Shown in pieces: positions 34,060 through 42,894 of a stretch of 64,000 nt of DNA. The first letter of the stretch is position 1; the number at the start of each line of letters is the position of its first letter. The stretch covers positions 171,326 to 235,325 of the forward strand of contig NZ_JACHJQ010000003.1 in assembly GCF_014203735.1 (NCBI RefSeq), written 5' to 3'. This stretch comes from Actinophytocola algeriensis. GTDB taxonomy: Bacteria > Actinomycetota > Actinomycetes > Mycobacteriales > Pseudonocardiaceae. A program made the translations under genes and the position numbers. Below the pieces are notes generated by a model, which was not told the DNA's origin, made no database searches, and was given only the letters and a program-made list of their open reading frames with translations.

Positions 34060-35046
34060 TTGGCCCGCCCCACGATGGAGGACGTCGCGGCGCGGGCGGG
34101 CGTGTCCCGGGCGCTCGTGTCGCTGGTGATGCGCGGCTCCCCGAAGGTCAGCGCGGCCCGGCGCACGGCGGTGCTCGAAGCGGCGGCGGAGCTGGGGTAC
34201 TCGCCGCACGCGATGGCGAGATCGCTGGCGTCGCGGACCTCGCACGTGCTGGGCGTGATGGTGTCGGACCTGCACAACCCCTTCTGGGCCGAAGTGGTCG
34301 ACGGCCTCGACGGCCACGCCCGTGCCGCGGGCTTCGAGCTGGTGATCAACACGGGTGGCCGGAGCCCGTCGCGGGAACAGCAGGCACTGCGGTCGCTGAC
34401 GTCGTTCCGGCCGGCGGGGATCGCGTTGCTGGGCCCGGTGGTGGCGTCCTCGGCGATCACGGCGGCGGCGGACGTCCCGCTGGTGCTGGTGTCCCGGTCG
34501 TCTCGTCTGTCCATTGTGGACACTGTGAACGACGACGGCCGCGCCGGGTCCGCGCTGGCCGTGGATCACCTGGTAGCACTGGGACATCGCGAGATCGTGC
34601 ACATCGACGGCGGCTCGGGTTCGCAGGCGGCGCCGCGGCGCGCGGGGTACCAGGTCGCGATGGCCCGGCACGGACTGACACCGAGGGTGGCGCGCGGCGA
34701 GTACACGGAAGCCGCCGGTGCCGCGGCGGTTCGTTCTCTGCGCAGCCCGTTCACGGCGGTGCTCGCGGCGAACGACCTCAACGCGGTGGGGGTGCTGTCG
34801 GCGCTGGCGGAGGCGGGGCTGCGGGTGCCGGAGGACGTGTCGGTGGTGGGGTACGACAACACGTGGCTCGCGGGTCTGCGGCACATCGGCCTGACGACGA
34901 TCGACCAGCCGAGGGAGGAGATGGGGCGGTTGGCGGCGACGGCGTTGATCTCCCGGGTCCGCGGTGAACGGACAGCGGCGGCACGGTTGGTGGTCCAGCC
35001 GACGCTGGTCGTCCGCGCGACCACCGGGCCACCGCGCACTCAGTAG
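34060..35046 (+). CDS. LacI-family repressor of the inositol operon
   Basis: Repressor of 328 aa. The N-terminal helix-turn-helix is PTMEDVAARAGVSRALVSLV followed by the hinge ELGYSPHAMARSLASRTSHV; the effector domain is a periplasmic-binding-like fold (VMVSDLHNPFWAEVVDGL, VSVVGYDNTWLAGL, TTIDQPREEMGRLA). The TTG at 34060 has AAGGAGG at good spacing; the ATG at 34075 is the alternative. Divergent from iolG across the operator, hence the probable regulator. Confidence 0.9.
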   Translation: MARPTMEDVAARAGVSRALVSLVMRGSPKVSAARRTAVLEAAAELGYSPHAMARSLASRTSHVLGVMVSDLHNPFWAEVVDGLDGHARAAGFELVINTGGRSPSREQQALRSLTSFRPAGIALLGPVVASSAITAAADVPLVLVSRSSRLSIVDTVNDDGRAGSALAVDHLVALGHREIVHIDGGSGSQAAPRRAGYQVAMARHGLTPRVARGEYTEAAGAAAVRSLRSPFTAVLAANDLNAVGVLSALAEAGLRVPEDVSVVGYDNTWLAGLRHIGLTTIDQPREEMGRLAATALISRVRGERTAAARLVVQPTLVVRATTGPPRTQ

Positions 35047-35103
35047 TTCGGTGGCCCACGGCCTCGCTCGCCGACACCAGCCCAGCGCACGCCCCCGGCG
35101 GGC

Positions 35104-35262
35104 GGCCTCCGGCCCCCGGAATCCAGCGTAACGGGGGGCACCGACGAACAGTGCGGTTGTGGATGCCCCTGGGGACAACTGCCCCACCTGTGGACAACCC
35201 TCACGCACGCACCGAAAACTGTCGGCGCCCTGCCGTAGGCTGGAAATCGGGGGCCGGCGGCC
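35104..35262. repeat. Intergenic element B: second copy of the paired PafBC-like promoter element
   Basis: An element of 159 bp between convergent lacI-type and SGNH genes. Ends are inverted repeats (GGCCTCCGGCCCCCGGAATC left; the right end mirrors it with 20 of 24 matches). Minus-strand TCGTCGGTG (35139-35147), N8, TACGCT (35125-35130) and plus-strand CTGTCGGCG (35219-35227), N8, TAGGCT (35236-35241) face outward. The gap between the two -35 boxes is 71 bp here and 72 bp in element A. A perfect reverse-complement DnaA box TTGTCCACA lies at 35189-35197. Confidence 0.75.
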
Positions 35263-35268
35263 AAGCCG

Positions 35269-36114
35269 TCAACCCGCGATCGCCGCGCCCACCACCGTCG
35301 CCATGCCGCGCATGCCCGTCGCGTTCGGGTGCAGTGGGGCCGCCACGTTCTCCGGGATGAACGGTTCCGTCCACCGCACCGACGCCGACTTGCACACGTC
35401 CTTGCCGATGCCCGGCGTGCGGATGTCCACATAGGACGCACCACCGGCGGCGGCCGCGTCGGCGAGGACCTGGTTCAGCTGGTCGATCTTGGCCTGGATG
35501 TAGTTCGCGTCGCGGGGCCACACCTGGACCCTCGGGTAGCAGCCGTTCTGCGGCAGGTAGGTCGTGTAGCCGACCACGAACACCCGCGCGGACGGGGCCC
35601 TGGAGTGGATCGCCGCCAGCACGGCGTCGACGCGCGGCCGCACGTTCGACACCCGCTCGCCGTACACGTCACGCCCGCCCGCCGTGTACTCGTCGGCGCA
35701 CGACGAGCCGGACAGCCACTCCGGCCAGATGTTCAGGCACGACTCCGCGAGACCCACGAGCCCGGCGTCGTTGCCGCCGATCTGCAGCGTCACCACGGAC
35801 GTGTCGGCGGTCAGCGCGTCCAGCTGCGGCGGCGCGGTGCCGAGGTCGGTCTCCTGCGGGTTGAACATGTCGTTCGTGTCGGCACCCGAGCAGGTCACGT
35901 CGGTCAGCGCCAGCCCGAGCTGGGCCGCCGCCAGCTTCGGGTAGTTCGCGGTGGAGCGGAAACAGCCCGGCATCGACAGGTCCGGCAGCGGGATCAGCGG
36001 GCCGGACGCGGCCGAGTCACCGAGAGCCACGTACTTGGCCGGGGCCGCCGAGGCCACTCCCGGCACCGACAGGGCCAGTAGAACGGGCAGAACGAGCAGA
36101 ACCAGCCGGCGCAT
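35269..36114 (-). CDS. Secreted SGNH/GDSL hydrolase
   Basis: Secreted esterase/lipase of 281 aa. Sec signal peptide ending near VASAAPA, then block I YVALGDSAASG (GDS nucleophile), block III LQIGGNDAG, and block V LHPNATG with the catalytic His. Six Cys residues in the mature part suggest disulphides, as in Streptomyces secreted lipases. No linked transporter. Substrate probably a lipid ester. Confidence 0.9.
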   Translation of the reverse strand: MRRLVLLVLPVLLALSVPGVASAAPAKYVALGDSAASGPLIPLPDLSMPGCFRSTANYPKLAAAQLGLALTDVTCSGADTNDMFNPQETDLGTAPPQLDALTADTSVVTLQIGGNDAGLVGLAESCLNIWPEWLSGSSCADEYTAGGRDVYGERVSNVRPRVDAVLAAIHSRAPSARVFVVGYTTYLPQNGCYPRVQVWPRDANYIQAKIDQLNQVLADAAAAGGASYVDIRTPGIGKDVCKSASVRWTEPFIPENVAAPLHPNATGMRGMATVVGAAIAG

Positions 36115-36180
36115 CGTCGTTGACCTCCGGGCAGGGAACCGGACGTGAATTAGTGTCAGGTTCCCTGCCGCGGATGTAAA

Positions 36181-37674
36181 TCACCCAACCGGTTGCCGCG
36201 ACCGCGTGAACCGGCGTACCAGCGGCCACACCAGGATGACCACGACGATCGCGTACACGACCACCGAGAACGTCGTGTTCACCAGGCCCGTCAGCGACCC
36301 GTCGGAGATCTGCAGCGCCCGCCGCATCTGCTGTTCGGCCGCCGGACCGAGGATCACCCCGATGACCGCGGGCAGGATCGGCAGTCCGTACCGGCGCATC
36401 GCGAATCCGAGCACACCGATCACGAACAACACGATCAGGTCCACGACCTGACCGCTCACCGCGTACGCGCCGACCGAGGCGAAGAACAGGATCCCCGCGT
36501 ACAGGTAGGGCCGCGGGATCTTCAGCAGCTTCGCCCACACCGGCGCCAGCGGCAGGTTCAGGACCAGCAACAACACGGTCCCCACGAACAGCGACGCGAT
36601 CAGGCCCCACACCAGGTCCGCCTCGCGCTCGAACAGCAGCGGGCCCGGCTGGATGCCGTACTGCTGGAACGCCGCCAGCATCACGGCCGCCGTCGCCGTC
36701 GTCGGCAGTCCGAGCGTCAGCATCGTGACCAGCGTGCCCGACGCCGACGCGGACGCCGCCGACTCCGGGCCCGCCACGCCCTCGATGGCGCCCGAGCCGA
36801 ACTCGTCGCGGTGCTTGGACAGCTTCTTCTCCGCCACGTACGACAGGAACGTCGGGATCTCCGCGCCGCCTGCCGGGATCGCGCCGAACGGGAACCCGAT
36901 CACCGGGCCGCGCAGCCACGGCTTCCACGTGCGCTTCAGGTCGTCGCGGCCGAGCCACGGCCTGCCGACCGGGATCGGGCCGTCGTTGCCGTGCCGCAAC
37001 CGCGACGCGATCCACAGCGACTCGCCGACCGCGAACAACCCGACCGCCACGATCACGACGTCGATCCCGTCGGCCAGCTCCAGCGACCCGAACGTGAGCC
37101 GCGACTGCCCCGTCATCTCGTCGAGCCCGATCAGCCCGATCGACAGGCCGATGAGCAGCGACGCGAACCCGCGGATCCGCGACGCACCCAGCACGGACGT
37201 GACGCCGATGAACGCCAGGATCATGATCGCGAAGTAGTCGGGGGCGCCGATGTCGACCGCGTGCGCGGCGATGAACGGCGCCAGCACCACGATGCCGACC
37301 GTGCCGATCATCGCGCCGGCGAAGTGGCCGATCGCCGCCGCCGCAAGCGCTTGCGACCCGCGCCCGCTCTTCGCCATCTTGTTGCCCTCGATGGCCGTCA
37401 CCACCGCGGCGCTCTCCCCGGGCGTGTTCAGCAGGATCGACGTCGTCGAGCCGCCGAACATGCCGCCGTAGTAGATGCCGGCGAACATGATGAACGCGGC
37501 CGTCGGGTCCAGGCCGTACGTCACCGGCAGCAGCAGCGCCACCGCCATCGCGGGCCCGATGCCCGGCAGCACGCCGATGAACGTGCCCAGCAGGACGCCG
37601 ACCGCGGCCAGCAGCAGGTGGGTCGGGGTGAGCGCGGTGCCGAACCCGTCGATCAGTTGTGTCAGCGAGTCCAC
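36181..37674 (-). CDS. tctA: Tripartite tricarboxylate transporter large subunit TctA
   Basis: Membrane transporter subunit of 497 aa, full TctA length, about twelve helices. Conserved segments are [21 protein letters not shown] and [25 protein letters not shown], both TctA signatures, and the second repeat with [20 protein letters not shown]. It imports di- or tricarboxylates with TctB and the solute-binding TctC encoded upstream. The GTG start is one base after the tctB stop. Confidence 0.95.
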   Translation of the reverse strand: MDSLTQLIDGFGTALTPTHLLLAAVGVLLGTFIGVLPGIGPAMAVALLLPVTYGLDPTAAFIMFAGIYYGGMFGGSTTSILLNTPGESAAVVTAIEGNKMAKSGRGSQALAAAAIGHFAGAMIGTVGIVVLAPFIAAHAVDIGAPDYFAIMILAFIGVTSVLGASRIRGFASLLIGLSIGLIGLDEMTGQSRLTFGSLELADGIDVVIVAVGLFAVGESLWIASRLRHGNDGPIPVGRPWLGRDDLKRTWKPWLRGPVIGFPFGAIPAGGAEIPTFLSYVAEKKLSKHRDEFGSGAIEGVAGPESAASASASGTLVTMLTLGLPTTATAAVMLAAFQQYGIQPGPLLFEREADLVWGLIASLFVGTVLLLVLNLPLAPVWAKLLKIPRPYLYAGILFFASVGAYAVSGQVVDLIVLFVIGVLGFAMRRYGLPILPAVIGVILGPAAEQQMRRALQISDGSLTGLVNTTFSVVVYAIVVVILVWPLVRRFTRSRQPVG

Positions 37675-37675
37675 G

Positions 37676-38185
37676 TCAGAACACCTCCATCAGCGGACCG
37701 CCGGGCAGCGGCACCCCGAGCAGGTTGTTGAACAGCACGAACGTCACGATCGACATGCCCGCGGCGATCAGCGGGTCACGCACGAACGCCCGGGACCCGA
37801 GCGCGTACGCCGCGCCCCAGAACAGGACCGCGCCGGAGATCGGGAACCCGACCACGCCGATCAGCGCCGCGTTCGCGAGGAACGCCGCCGACAGCAGCAA
37901 CACGGTGCGCCAGTCGCTGGGTGCGGACAGATCGACATCCTCGCCGCCTTCGGCCTCGCCGCGGCCGCCACGCAGCACATCCCGCGCCAGCAGCACGGCG
38001 ACCACCAGCAGCAGCACGCCGACCACGACCGGCACGGCCTTCGGCCCGACCGGTCCGCGCTGCGCGAAGTCGGTGGGGATGTTGATCGCGTCGACCAGCA
38101 CCAGCACACCGAGCACCGCGAGCAACGCGCAGATGCCGAGCTCGGAGCGGTCCTTCTTCTCGGTCGTCCCAGTCGTCTCGGTCAT
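37676..38185 (-). CDS. tctB: Tripartite tricarboxylate transporter small subunit TctB
   Basis: Membrane protein of 169 aa with four helices ([78 protein letters not shown]). Starts [17 protein letters not shown]. Overlaps tctC by ATGA upstream and abuts tctA downstream, the standard Tct order C-B-A. Confidence 0.92.
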   Translation of the reverse strand: MTETTGTTEKKDRSELGICALLAVLGVLVLVDAINIPTDFAQRGPVGPKAVPVVVGVLLLVVAVLLARDVLRGGRGEAEGGEDVDLSAPSDWRTVLLLSAAFLANAALIGVVGFPISGAVLFWGAAYALGSRAFVRDPLIAAGMSIVTFVLFNNLLGVPLPGGPLMEVF

Positions 38186-39165
38186 AGCCCCAGCTCCGAC
38201 AGCACACCGGCGACCCGGTCGTTCTCCCGCGCGAGGAAGTCGCCGAACTCCGCACCCGCCTGGAACGCGGGCGTCCACCCGTTGCGCTCCAGCGCTTCCT
38301 TCCACTGCGGTGTGTCCTGCAGGTCGGTGAACAGGCGCACGAGCCGGTCGGTGTCGTTCTGCGAGATGCCCGGCGGCGCGACGATCCCGCGCCAGTTCGT
38401 GAAGTCGACGTCCACACCGGACTCCTGAAGCGTGGGCGCGTCCAGCCCGTCGACCCGTTCCGCGCTGGTCACCGCCAGCACCCGCAGGTCGCCGGACTCG
38501 ATCTGGTCGCGGTACTCGCCGACCCCGGACACGCCGAACGCGATCTTGCCGCCCAGCACGGAGGCCAGCAGCTCACCGCCGCCGTCGTAGGACACGTACC
38601 GCACGTCCTTTGGCGCGAGCCCGATCGCCTTGGCGAACAGCATCGGCGCGAGGTGGTCCGGCCCGCCCGGTGACGACCCGCCGCCGACCGGCACCGCGCC
38701 GGGGTCGGACTTCCAGGCGTCGATCAGCTGGTCGATGTCCTGGTACGGGGAATCCTTCGACACCACCACGATGTCCGGCTCCTCGATCAGCCGCGCGATC
38801 GGCGTGGTGTCCTGAAGGGACGACGGCGAGTGGTTCGTGTGGACACTGCCGACCACGCCGAGGCCCATCGACATGACCAGCTTGTCGTTGCCCGCCTCGT
38901 TGACCAGGCGGCCCAGCCCGACCGTGCCACCCGCGCCGGGCAGGTTGAACACCTCGACGGTCCTGGCGAGATCGGCTTCCTCGACGGCCTTGGCCGCGGT
39001 TCTGGCGGTGATGTCGTAGCCGCCGCCCGGCGTGTTCGGCACGAGGATCCGCAGGCCGCGGATCTGGCTGCCCGCGTCGTCGTCCGCGCCGGAGGAGATC
39101 AGCGGCGGTATCAGCAGGACCGCCGCGAGCGCGGCGAGTCCAGCGATCCAGGGTTGAGCACGCAT
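38182..39165 (-). CDS. tctC: Tripartite tricarboxylate transporter binding protein TctC
   Basis: Exported solute-binding protein of 327 aa. N-terminal hydrophobic signal (PWIAGLAALAAVLLIPPL) without a lipobox; mature domain with ILVPNTPGGGYDITAR, VEVFNLPGAGGTVG and GGSSPGGPDHLAPMLFA, typical of the Bug/TctC family whose ligands are carboxylates. Divergent from the two-component system, which probably senses the same ligand. Confidence 0.92.
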   Translation of the reverse strand: MRAQPWIAGLAALAAVLLIPPLISSGADDDAGSQIRGLRILVPNTPGGGYDITARTAAKAVEEADLARTVEVFNLPGAGGTVGLGRLVNEAGNDKLVMSMGLGVVGSVHTNHSPSSLQDTTPIARLIEEPDIVVVSKDSPYQDIDQLIDAWKSDPGAVPVGGGSSPGGPDHLAPMLFAKAIGLAPKDVRYVSYDGGGELLASVLGGKIAFGVSGVGEYRDQIESGDLRVLAVTSAERVDGLDAPTLQESGVDVDFTNWRGIVAPPGISQNDTDRLVRLFTDLQDTPQWKEALERNGWTPAFQAGAEFGDFLARENDRVAGVLSELGL

Positions 39166-39270
39166 TGACGAGCCTCTCTGCGTTGAGATGGGTCGCTCCG
39201 CTCCCGTCGCCGGGATTGCGTGCTCACGGTCCCACCGGGTTACCTTCTTGTCGTCTTTAGTCGCACAGCG

Positions 39271-39288
39271 GTCGTTGTGGTCGTTGTG
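39271..39288. promoter_or_regulatory. 9-bp direct repeats in the tctC/kinase divergent region
   Basis: GTCGTTGTG occurs twice in tandem (39271-39279, 39280-39288), followed by GTCAC. It lies between tctC and the sensor kinase gene and could be a site for the response regulator encoded downstream. Suggested by position and periodicity only. Confidence 0.35.
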
Positions 39289-39368
39289 GTCACGGGGAGG
39301 TCGTCACGGCTGATCGCGGCCCGCTGTCGAAGCAGCTGCTGGGCTGGCAGCTGCTGATCGTCGTCGCA

Positions 39369-40853
39369 TTGCTCGTGGCCGTCGCGGGGTTCTCGGCGAT
39401 CCAGTCGAACAAGACGTTCACCGACGTCGAGGGCCGCCGGGTGCTGTCGGTCGCCGAGGACGTCGCCGCGCAGCTGACCGTCCGCGAGGCACTGGCCGAC
39501 CCGCTGCGCTACCACCAGCTGCCGTCGTTCGCGACGAGCGCGCGGAACCTGTCCGGCGCCGGGTACGTCACGATCGCGCGGCCGGATCTCACCGTCCTGA
39601 CCTCGCAGAACCCGGACGAACTGGGCACGAGACTGCCCCTCGGCGACTCGATGATCGGGCAGGGCCGCTCGTGGGTGGGCGTCATCGGCGACTCGCTCGT
39701 CGCGCACGTGCCGGTGATGAGCGACCGGGGTGAGGTGGTCGGCGTCGTGGCCGCAGGCGTGGCGACCCCGACGTTCCTGGAGGGCGTCGTCAGCTCCCCG
39801 GCCGAGGCGCTGACCATCCTCGGCATCGCGCTGGTCGTCGGCGTCGTCGGCTCGTTCCTGCTGGCCGGCCGGGTGAAGCGGCAGACGTTCGGGCTGGAAC
39901 CCCGCGAGATCGCCGGTCTCGTCGAGCACCGCGAGGCGATGCTGCACGGCATTCGCGAGGGTGTCGTCGGCCTGGACACCGCGCACCGGATCACGCTGGT
40001 CAACGACCAGGCCCGGCGTCTGCTGTCGCTCCAGGCCGACGTGGTCGGTCGCTCGGTGCACGACCTGGAGCTGAACGACCGGCTGGTCGACGTGCTCACC
40101 GGCCGGGCGGAGGGCAACGACCAGATCGTCCTGCGCCGCGGCCGAGTCCTGATCATGAACCGCATGCCGATCCGGTCGCGCGACTCGGCGGTCGGCTCGG
40201 TGGTGACACTGCGGGACCGGACGGAGATCGTGACGCTGCAACACGAACTGGACGCCAACCGCGGCACGACGGACGCGTTGCGCGCGCAGGCACACGAGTT
40301 CACCAACCGCCTCCACACGATCGCCGGTCTCATCGAGCTGGGCGAGTACGACGAGGTGCGCCGGTACGTCGACCGCGTGAGCCACACCCGCGAGGCGTGG
40401 CACACCGAGGTGAGCGAACGCATCGACGACTCCGCGGTCGCCGCGCTGCTGATCGCGAAGGCGAGCGTCGCGACCGAACGCGGCGTCGGCCTGCGCCTGA
40501 CCCCGGACAGCCACCTCGGTGAGGTGGACGACGGGTTGTCCGCGGACCTGGTGACGGTGCTGGGCAACCTGGTGGACAACGCGATCGACGCGCTGCCGGG
40601 CGCGGGCTGGATAGAAGTGGACCTGACGCACACCGACGACGAGGTGCTGGTGGTGGTCACCGACTCGGGCCCTGGCGTGGCCCCGGACATCGCGGAGGAG
40701 ATCTTCACCCGCGGCTTCACGACGAAGGCCGCGGAGGAAGGCGGGCAACGCGGCCTTGGCCTGGCACTGACGAGACAGACGTGCCGCCGCAGGGGCGGTT
40801 CGGTGGACGTGGCCGGCGCGGTGTTCACGGCACGGCTGGGGGTGCGCGCGTGA
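39369..40853 (+). CDS. CitA/DcuS-type sensor histidine kinase
   Basis: Membrane sensor kinase, 494 aa from the TTG given. The extracytoplasmic sensor domain (SVAEDVAAQLTVREALADPL, GYVTIARPD) is of the CitA/DcuS/TctE-like carboxylate-sensing type, flanked by helices; then a PAS domain (IREGVVGLDTAHRITLVND), a short dimerisation segment RAQAHEFTNRLHTIAGLIELG with the phospho-His in AHEFTNRLH, and an ATPase domain with NLVDNAIDAL, DSGPGV and GLGLAL. The coding frame clearly continues upstream (LSKQLLGWQLLIVVA) to about 39303 without an ATG, GTG or TTG; GGGGAGG at 39294-39300 hints at a non-standard start. Overlaps the regulator gene (GTGA). Confidence 0.85.
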   Translation: MLVAVAGFSAIQSNKTFTDVEGRRVLSVAEDVAAQLTVREALADPLRYHQLPSFATSARNLSGAGYVTIARPDLTVLTSQNPDELGTRLPLGDSMIGQGRSWVGVIGDSLVAHVPVMSDRGEVVGVVAAGVATPTFLEGVVSSPAEALTILGIALVVGVVGSFLLAGRVKRQTFGLEPREIAGLVEHREAMLHGIREGVVGLDTAHRITLVNDQARRLLSLQADVVGRSVHDLELNDRLVDVLTGRAEGNDQIVLRRGRVLIMNRMPIRSRDSAVGSVVTLRDRTEIVTLQHELDANRGTTDALRAQAHEFTNRLHTIAGLIELGEYDEVRRYVDRVSHTREAWHTEVSERIDDSAVAALLIAKASVATERGVGLRLTPDSHLGEVDDGLSADLVTVLGNLVDNAIDALPGAGWIEVDLTHTDDEVLVVVTDSGPGVAPDIAEEIFTRGFTTKAAEEGGQRGLGLALTRQTCRRRGGSVDVAGAVFTARLGVRA

Positions 40854-41509
40854 TCCGGGTCCTGGTGGTGGACGACGACTTCATGGTCGCGAAGGTCCAC
40901 AGTGGATATGTCGGCAAGACACCGGGTTTCGAGGTGGTGGGCGTGGCGCACACGGGCGCCGACGCCGTTCGCGCCGTCGAGGCCCTGCGCCCGGACCTGG
41001 TGCTGCTGGACATCTACCTGCCGGACCGGGACGGCGTCTCGGTCCTCCGCGAGCTGCGCGCGGTGGCGGACACGGACGTGATCGTGATCAGTGCCGCCAA
41101 CGACGTGGAGACCGTGCGGGCGGCCATGCGTGGCGGCGTGCTGCACTACCTGATCAAGCCGTTCACGTATGCGGCGCTGTACGACCAGCTGCGGCACTTC
41201 GCGGGCCTGCACGAGAGGTTGAGCGCGTTGTCGGAGGCCGGACAGTCCGATGTGGACCAGGTGTTCGGCGGCCGTCCGGCGGGCGCGGGTGCGCTGCCGA
41301 AGGGGTTGAGCGGCGAGACGGCGACGCTGGTGGAGGAGGTGCTCCGCGCGTCGGATGACGTGTCGGCGGCGGAATGCGCTGCCAGGACTGACATCTCCCG
41401 GGTCAGCGCCCGCCGCTACCTGGAGCACTTCGTGTCGACGGCACAGGCGGACGTCCGGTTGCGGTACGGGACGGGCCGCCCGGAACGCCGTTACTACTGG
41501 CGCGCCTAG
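40850..41509 (+). CDS. CitB/DcuR-type response regulator
   Basis: Response regulator of 219 aa. Receiver VIRVLVVDDDFMVAKVHSGY with acceptor Asp in LVLLDIYLPD and Lys in YLIKPFTYAAL; C-terminal helix-turn-helix of the CitB class (LSGETATLVEEVL, SAAECAARTDISRVSARRYLEHF). Partner of the preceding kinase, overlapping it by 4 bases, and probably the activator of tctCBA. Its TAG stop coincides with the left end of the MITE. Confidence 0.9.
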   Translation: MIRVLVVDDDFMVAKVHSGYVGKTPGFEVVGVAHTGADAVRAVEALRPDLVLLDIYLPDRDGVSVLRELRAVADTDVIVISAANDVETVRAAMRGGVLHYLIKPFTYAALYDQLRHFAGLHERLSALSEAGQSDVDQVFGGRPAGAGALPKGLSGETATLVEEVLRASDDVSAAECAARTDISRVSARRYLEHFVSTAQADVRLRYGTGRPERRYYWRA

Positions 41510-41672
41510 TGTCCCGCGCCGGAAATGCGGTGATTAAGTCGGTGGATCCAGGTTTCTGCTGGCAAGGCGCCGGTTCGTCCTCGTACTGGATCGTACTTGG
41601 GCGGACCGGCAACGCCGCCAGCAGGAAGCTGGGCCGCCGAATCAGTTGCCTGATTTCCGGCGCGGGACACTA
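41507..41672. mobile_element. IS630-type MITE, copy 1
   Basis: Non-coding 166-bp element with perfect 20-bp inverted ends TAGTGTCCCGCGCCGGAAAT / its reverse complement. The TA at each end fits a target-site duplication, leaving 18-bp terminal repeats. The interior is also an imperfect palindrome (TTTCTGCTGGC pairs with GCCAGCAGGAA), so it can fold back along its length. Flanks restore CTAG when it is removed. It differs from copy 2 at four positions. No transposase is encoded. Confidence 0.85.
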
Positions 41673-41687
41673 GTCGGACGGTGCGAG

Positions 41688-42116
41688 TCACTCGTCGGAG
41701 CGCAGGCGACGGCCCTTCTTGGTTTGCGAGCGCTGCTTCTTGGCGGACAGCCGTCGCTCCACCGAGCCGCGCGACGGTCTGGTGGGCCGTCGGCGAGGTG
41801 GTGGCGGCGACGACGCGGCCCGCAGCAACGACGCCAGCCGCTCGCGGGCCTCGGCACGGTTGGCCAGCTGCGCCCGCTGCGTGCTGACGGCCACGGTCAG
41901 CACCCCACCGGCCAACCGCCGCCCCAGGCGGGCGAGCAGCCGGTCCCGCAACCACTCCGGCACCGACGGCGATCCGGCCACGTCCCACGACAGCTCGACG
42001 CGGCTGTCGGCGGTGTTGACCCCTTGCCCACCGGGTCCGGACGACCGCGAGAACCGCTCACGCAACTCCGTGCCGGGAATCACGAACCCCGAAGACACCA
42101 CCAGATCAGAAGACAC
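41688..42116 (-). CDS. arfB: ArfB-type peptidyl-tRNA hydrolase (ribosome rescue)
   Basis: Codon-independent release factor homologue of 142 aa that frees stalled ribosomes. The GGQ motif is in SSGPGGQGVNTADSRVEL; the C-terminal tail is basic (SVERRLSAKKQRSQTKKGRRLR), needed to enter the mRNA channel. Overlaps the end of the upstream membrane protein gene by 11 bases. Confidence 0.93.
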   Translation of the reverse strand: MSSDLVVSSGFVIPGTELRERFSRSSGPGGQGVNTADSRVELSWDVAGSPSVPEWLRDRLLARLGRRLAGGVLTVAVSTQRAQLANRAEARERLASLLRAASSPPPPRRRPTRPSRGSVERRLSAKKQRSQTKKGRRLRSDE

Positions 42117-42894
42117 TGAACCCCGACTTCACCATCACCGTCGTCAGCTTCTCCATGTCGAGCACTGGCTCCCCGCCAGAGGGCACCTTCCCGGCGTCGG
42201 AGAACCGCCGCGAGAAGTTGGACGTCATCGCGGTGACCCTCGTCCCGTCGGGCAGTACCGTGACCGCCAGGTTGCGGCGTTCACCAGCCGGGCTCTTCCA
42301 CGTGGCCTGCGCGACCGCCACACCGTCCTTCGGCACCACCGCGCACGAGTCGTACGGACCCAGGATGTCGCCGCAGGAAGCCTTGGTGCCCGGGGCCACG
42401 AAGTCCACCGTCATCTGCAGGACGCCTTCGGCGTTCGGCGACGTGAGGTCCGACTGGTACCGGTAGGTGCCGTCCTCGACGCGGAACCCGGGCGTCGCGT
42501 CACCGTGCCACGGCACCACCTCGGTGCTGGACACGTACCACGAGTGGAACAGCCGGTCTGTCAGCTGCTCGGCATGCTGCGACGTCAGCCGCGGGCCCAG
42601 CGGCGGCGGCTTCTGGGAGACCGGCGTCGACGGCAGTGGCAGGTCCGGGCCGGGGGGCGCGTGCTGGGAGTCGCCGACCGCGGGGGGCGTCGGCTCGGAG
42701 TCCAGCGAGACGAAGTTCGTCAGCGTGGCGGCGCCCACCGCGGCGACGACCACCGCGGCCACCACTCCGCCCGCGGCCAGTGCCTTGCGTCTGCGGACCC
42801 GTTGCCTGCCGGCCCGGAACACCTCGTCGCGGTCGATGCCAATCGGCGGTTCGTCGCCGATGGCCTTGCCGAGGAGGTCCTTGATGTCGGTCAT
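42106..42894 (-). CDS. Membrane protein coupled to ECF sigma factor (possible anti-sigma or target)
   Basis: Protein of 262 aa with a cytoplasmic N-terminus (MTDIKDLLGKAIGDEPPIGI), one membrane helix (LAAGGVVAAVVVAAVGAATLT) and an extracytoplasmic domain with one Cys pair (KASCGDILGPYDSCAVV). It overlaps the sigma gene by ATGA. Topology and coupling resemble the membrane partners of SigE-family ECF factors; no zinc-binding HxxxCxxC anti-sigma motif is present, so its inhibitory role is uncertain. Confidence 0.7.
   Translation of the reverse strand: MTDIKDLLGKAIGDEPPIGIDRDEVFRAGRQRVRRRKALAAGGVVAAVVVAAVGAATLTNFVSLDSEPTPPAVGDSQHAPPGPDLPLPSTPVSQKPPPLGPRLTSQHAEQLTDRLFHSWYVSSTEVVPWHGDATPGFRVEDGTYRYQSDLTSPNAEGVLQMTVDFVAPGTKASCGDILGPYDSCAVVPKDGVAVAQATWKSPAGERRNLAVTVLPDGTRVTAMTSNFSRRFSDAGKVPSGGEPVLDMEKLTTVMVKSGFSVF

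Noticed and set aside
41507-41672. The foldback element as an integron attC site or an RNA gene
   Set aside because: No integrase is present. The perfect terminal repeats, the flanking TA and a near-identical second copy at another CTAG fit a MITE better.
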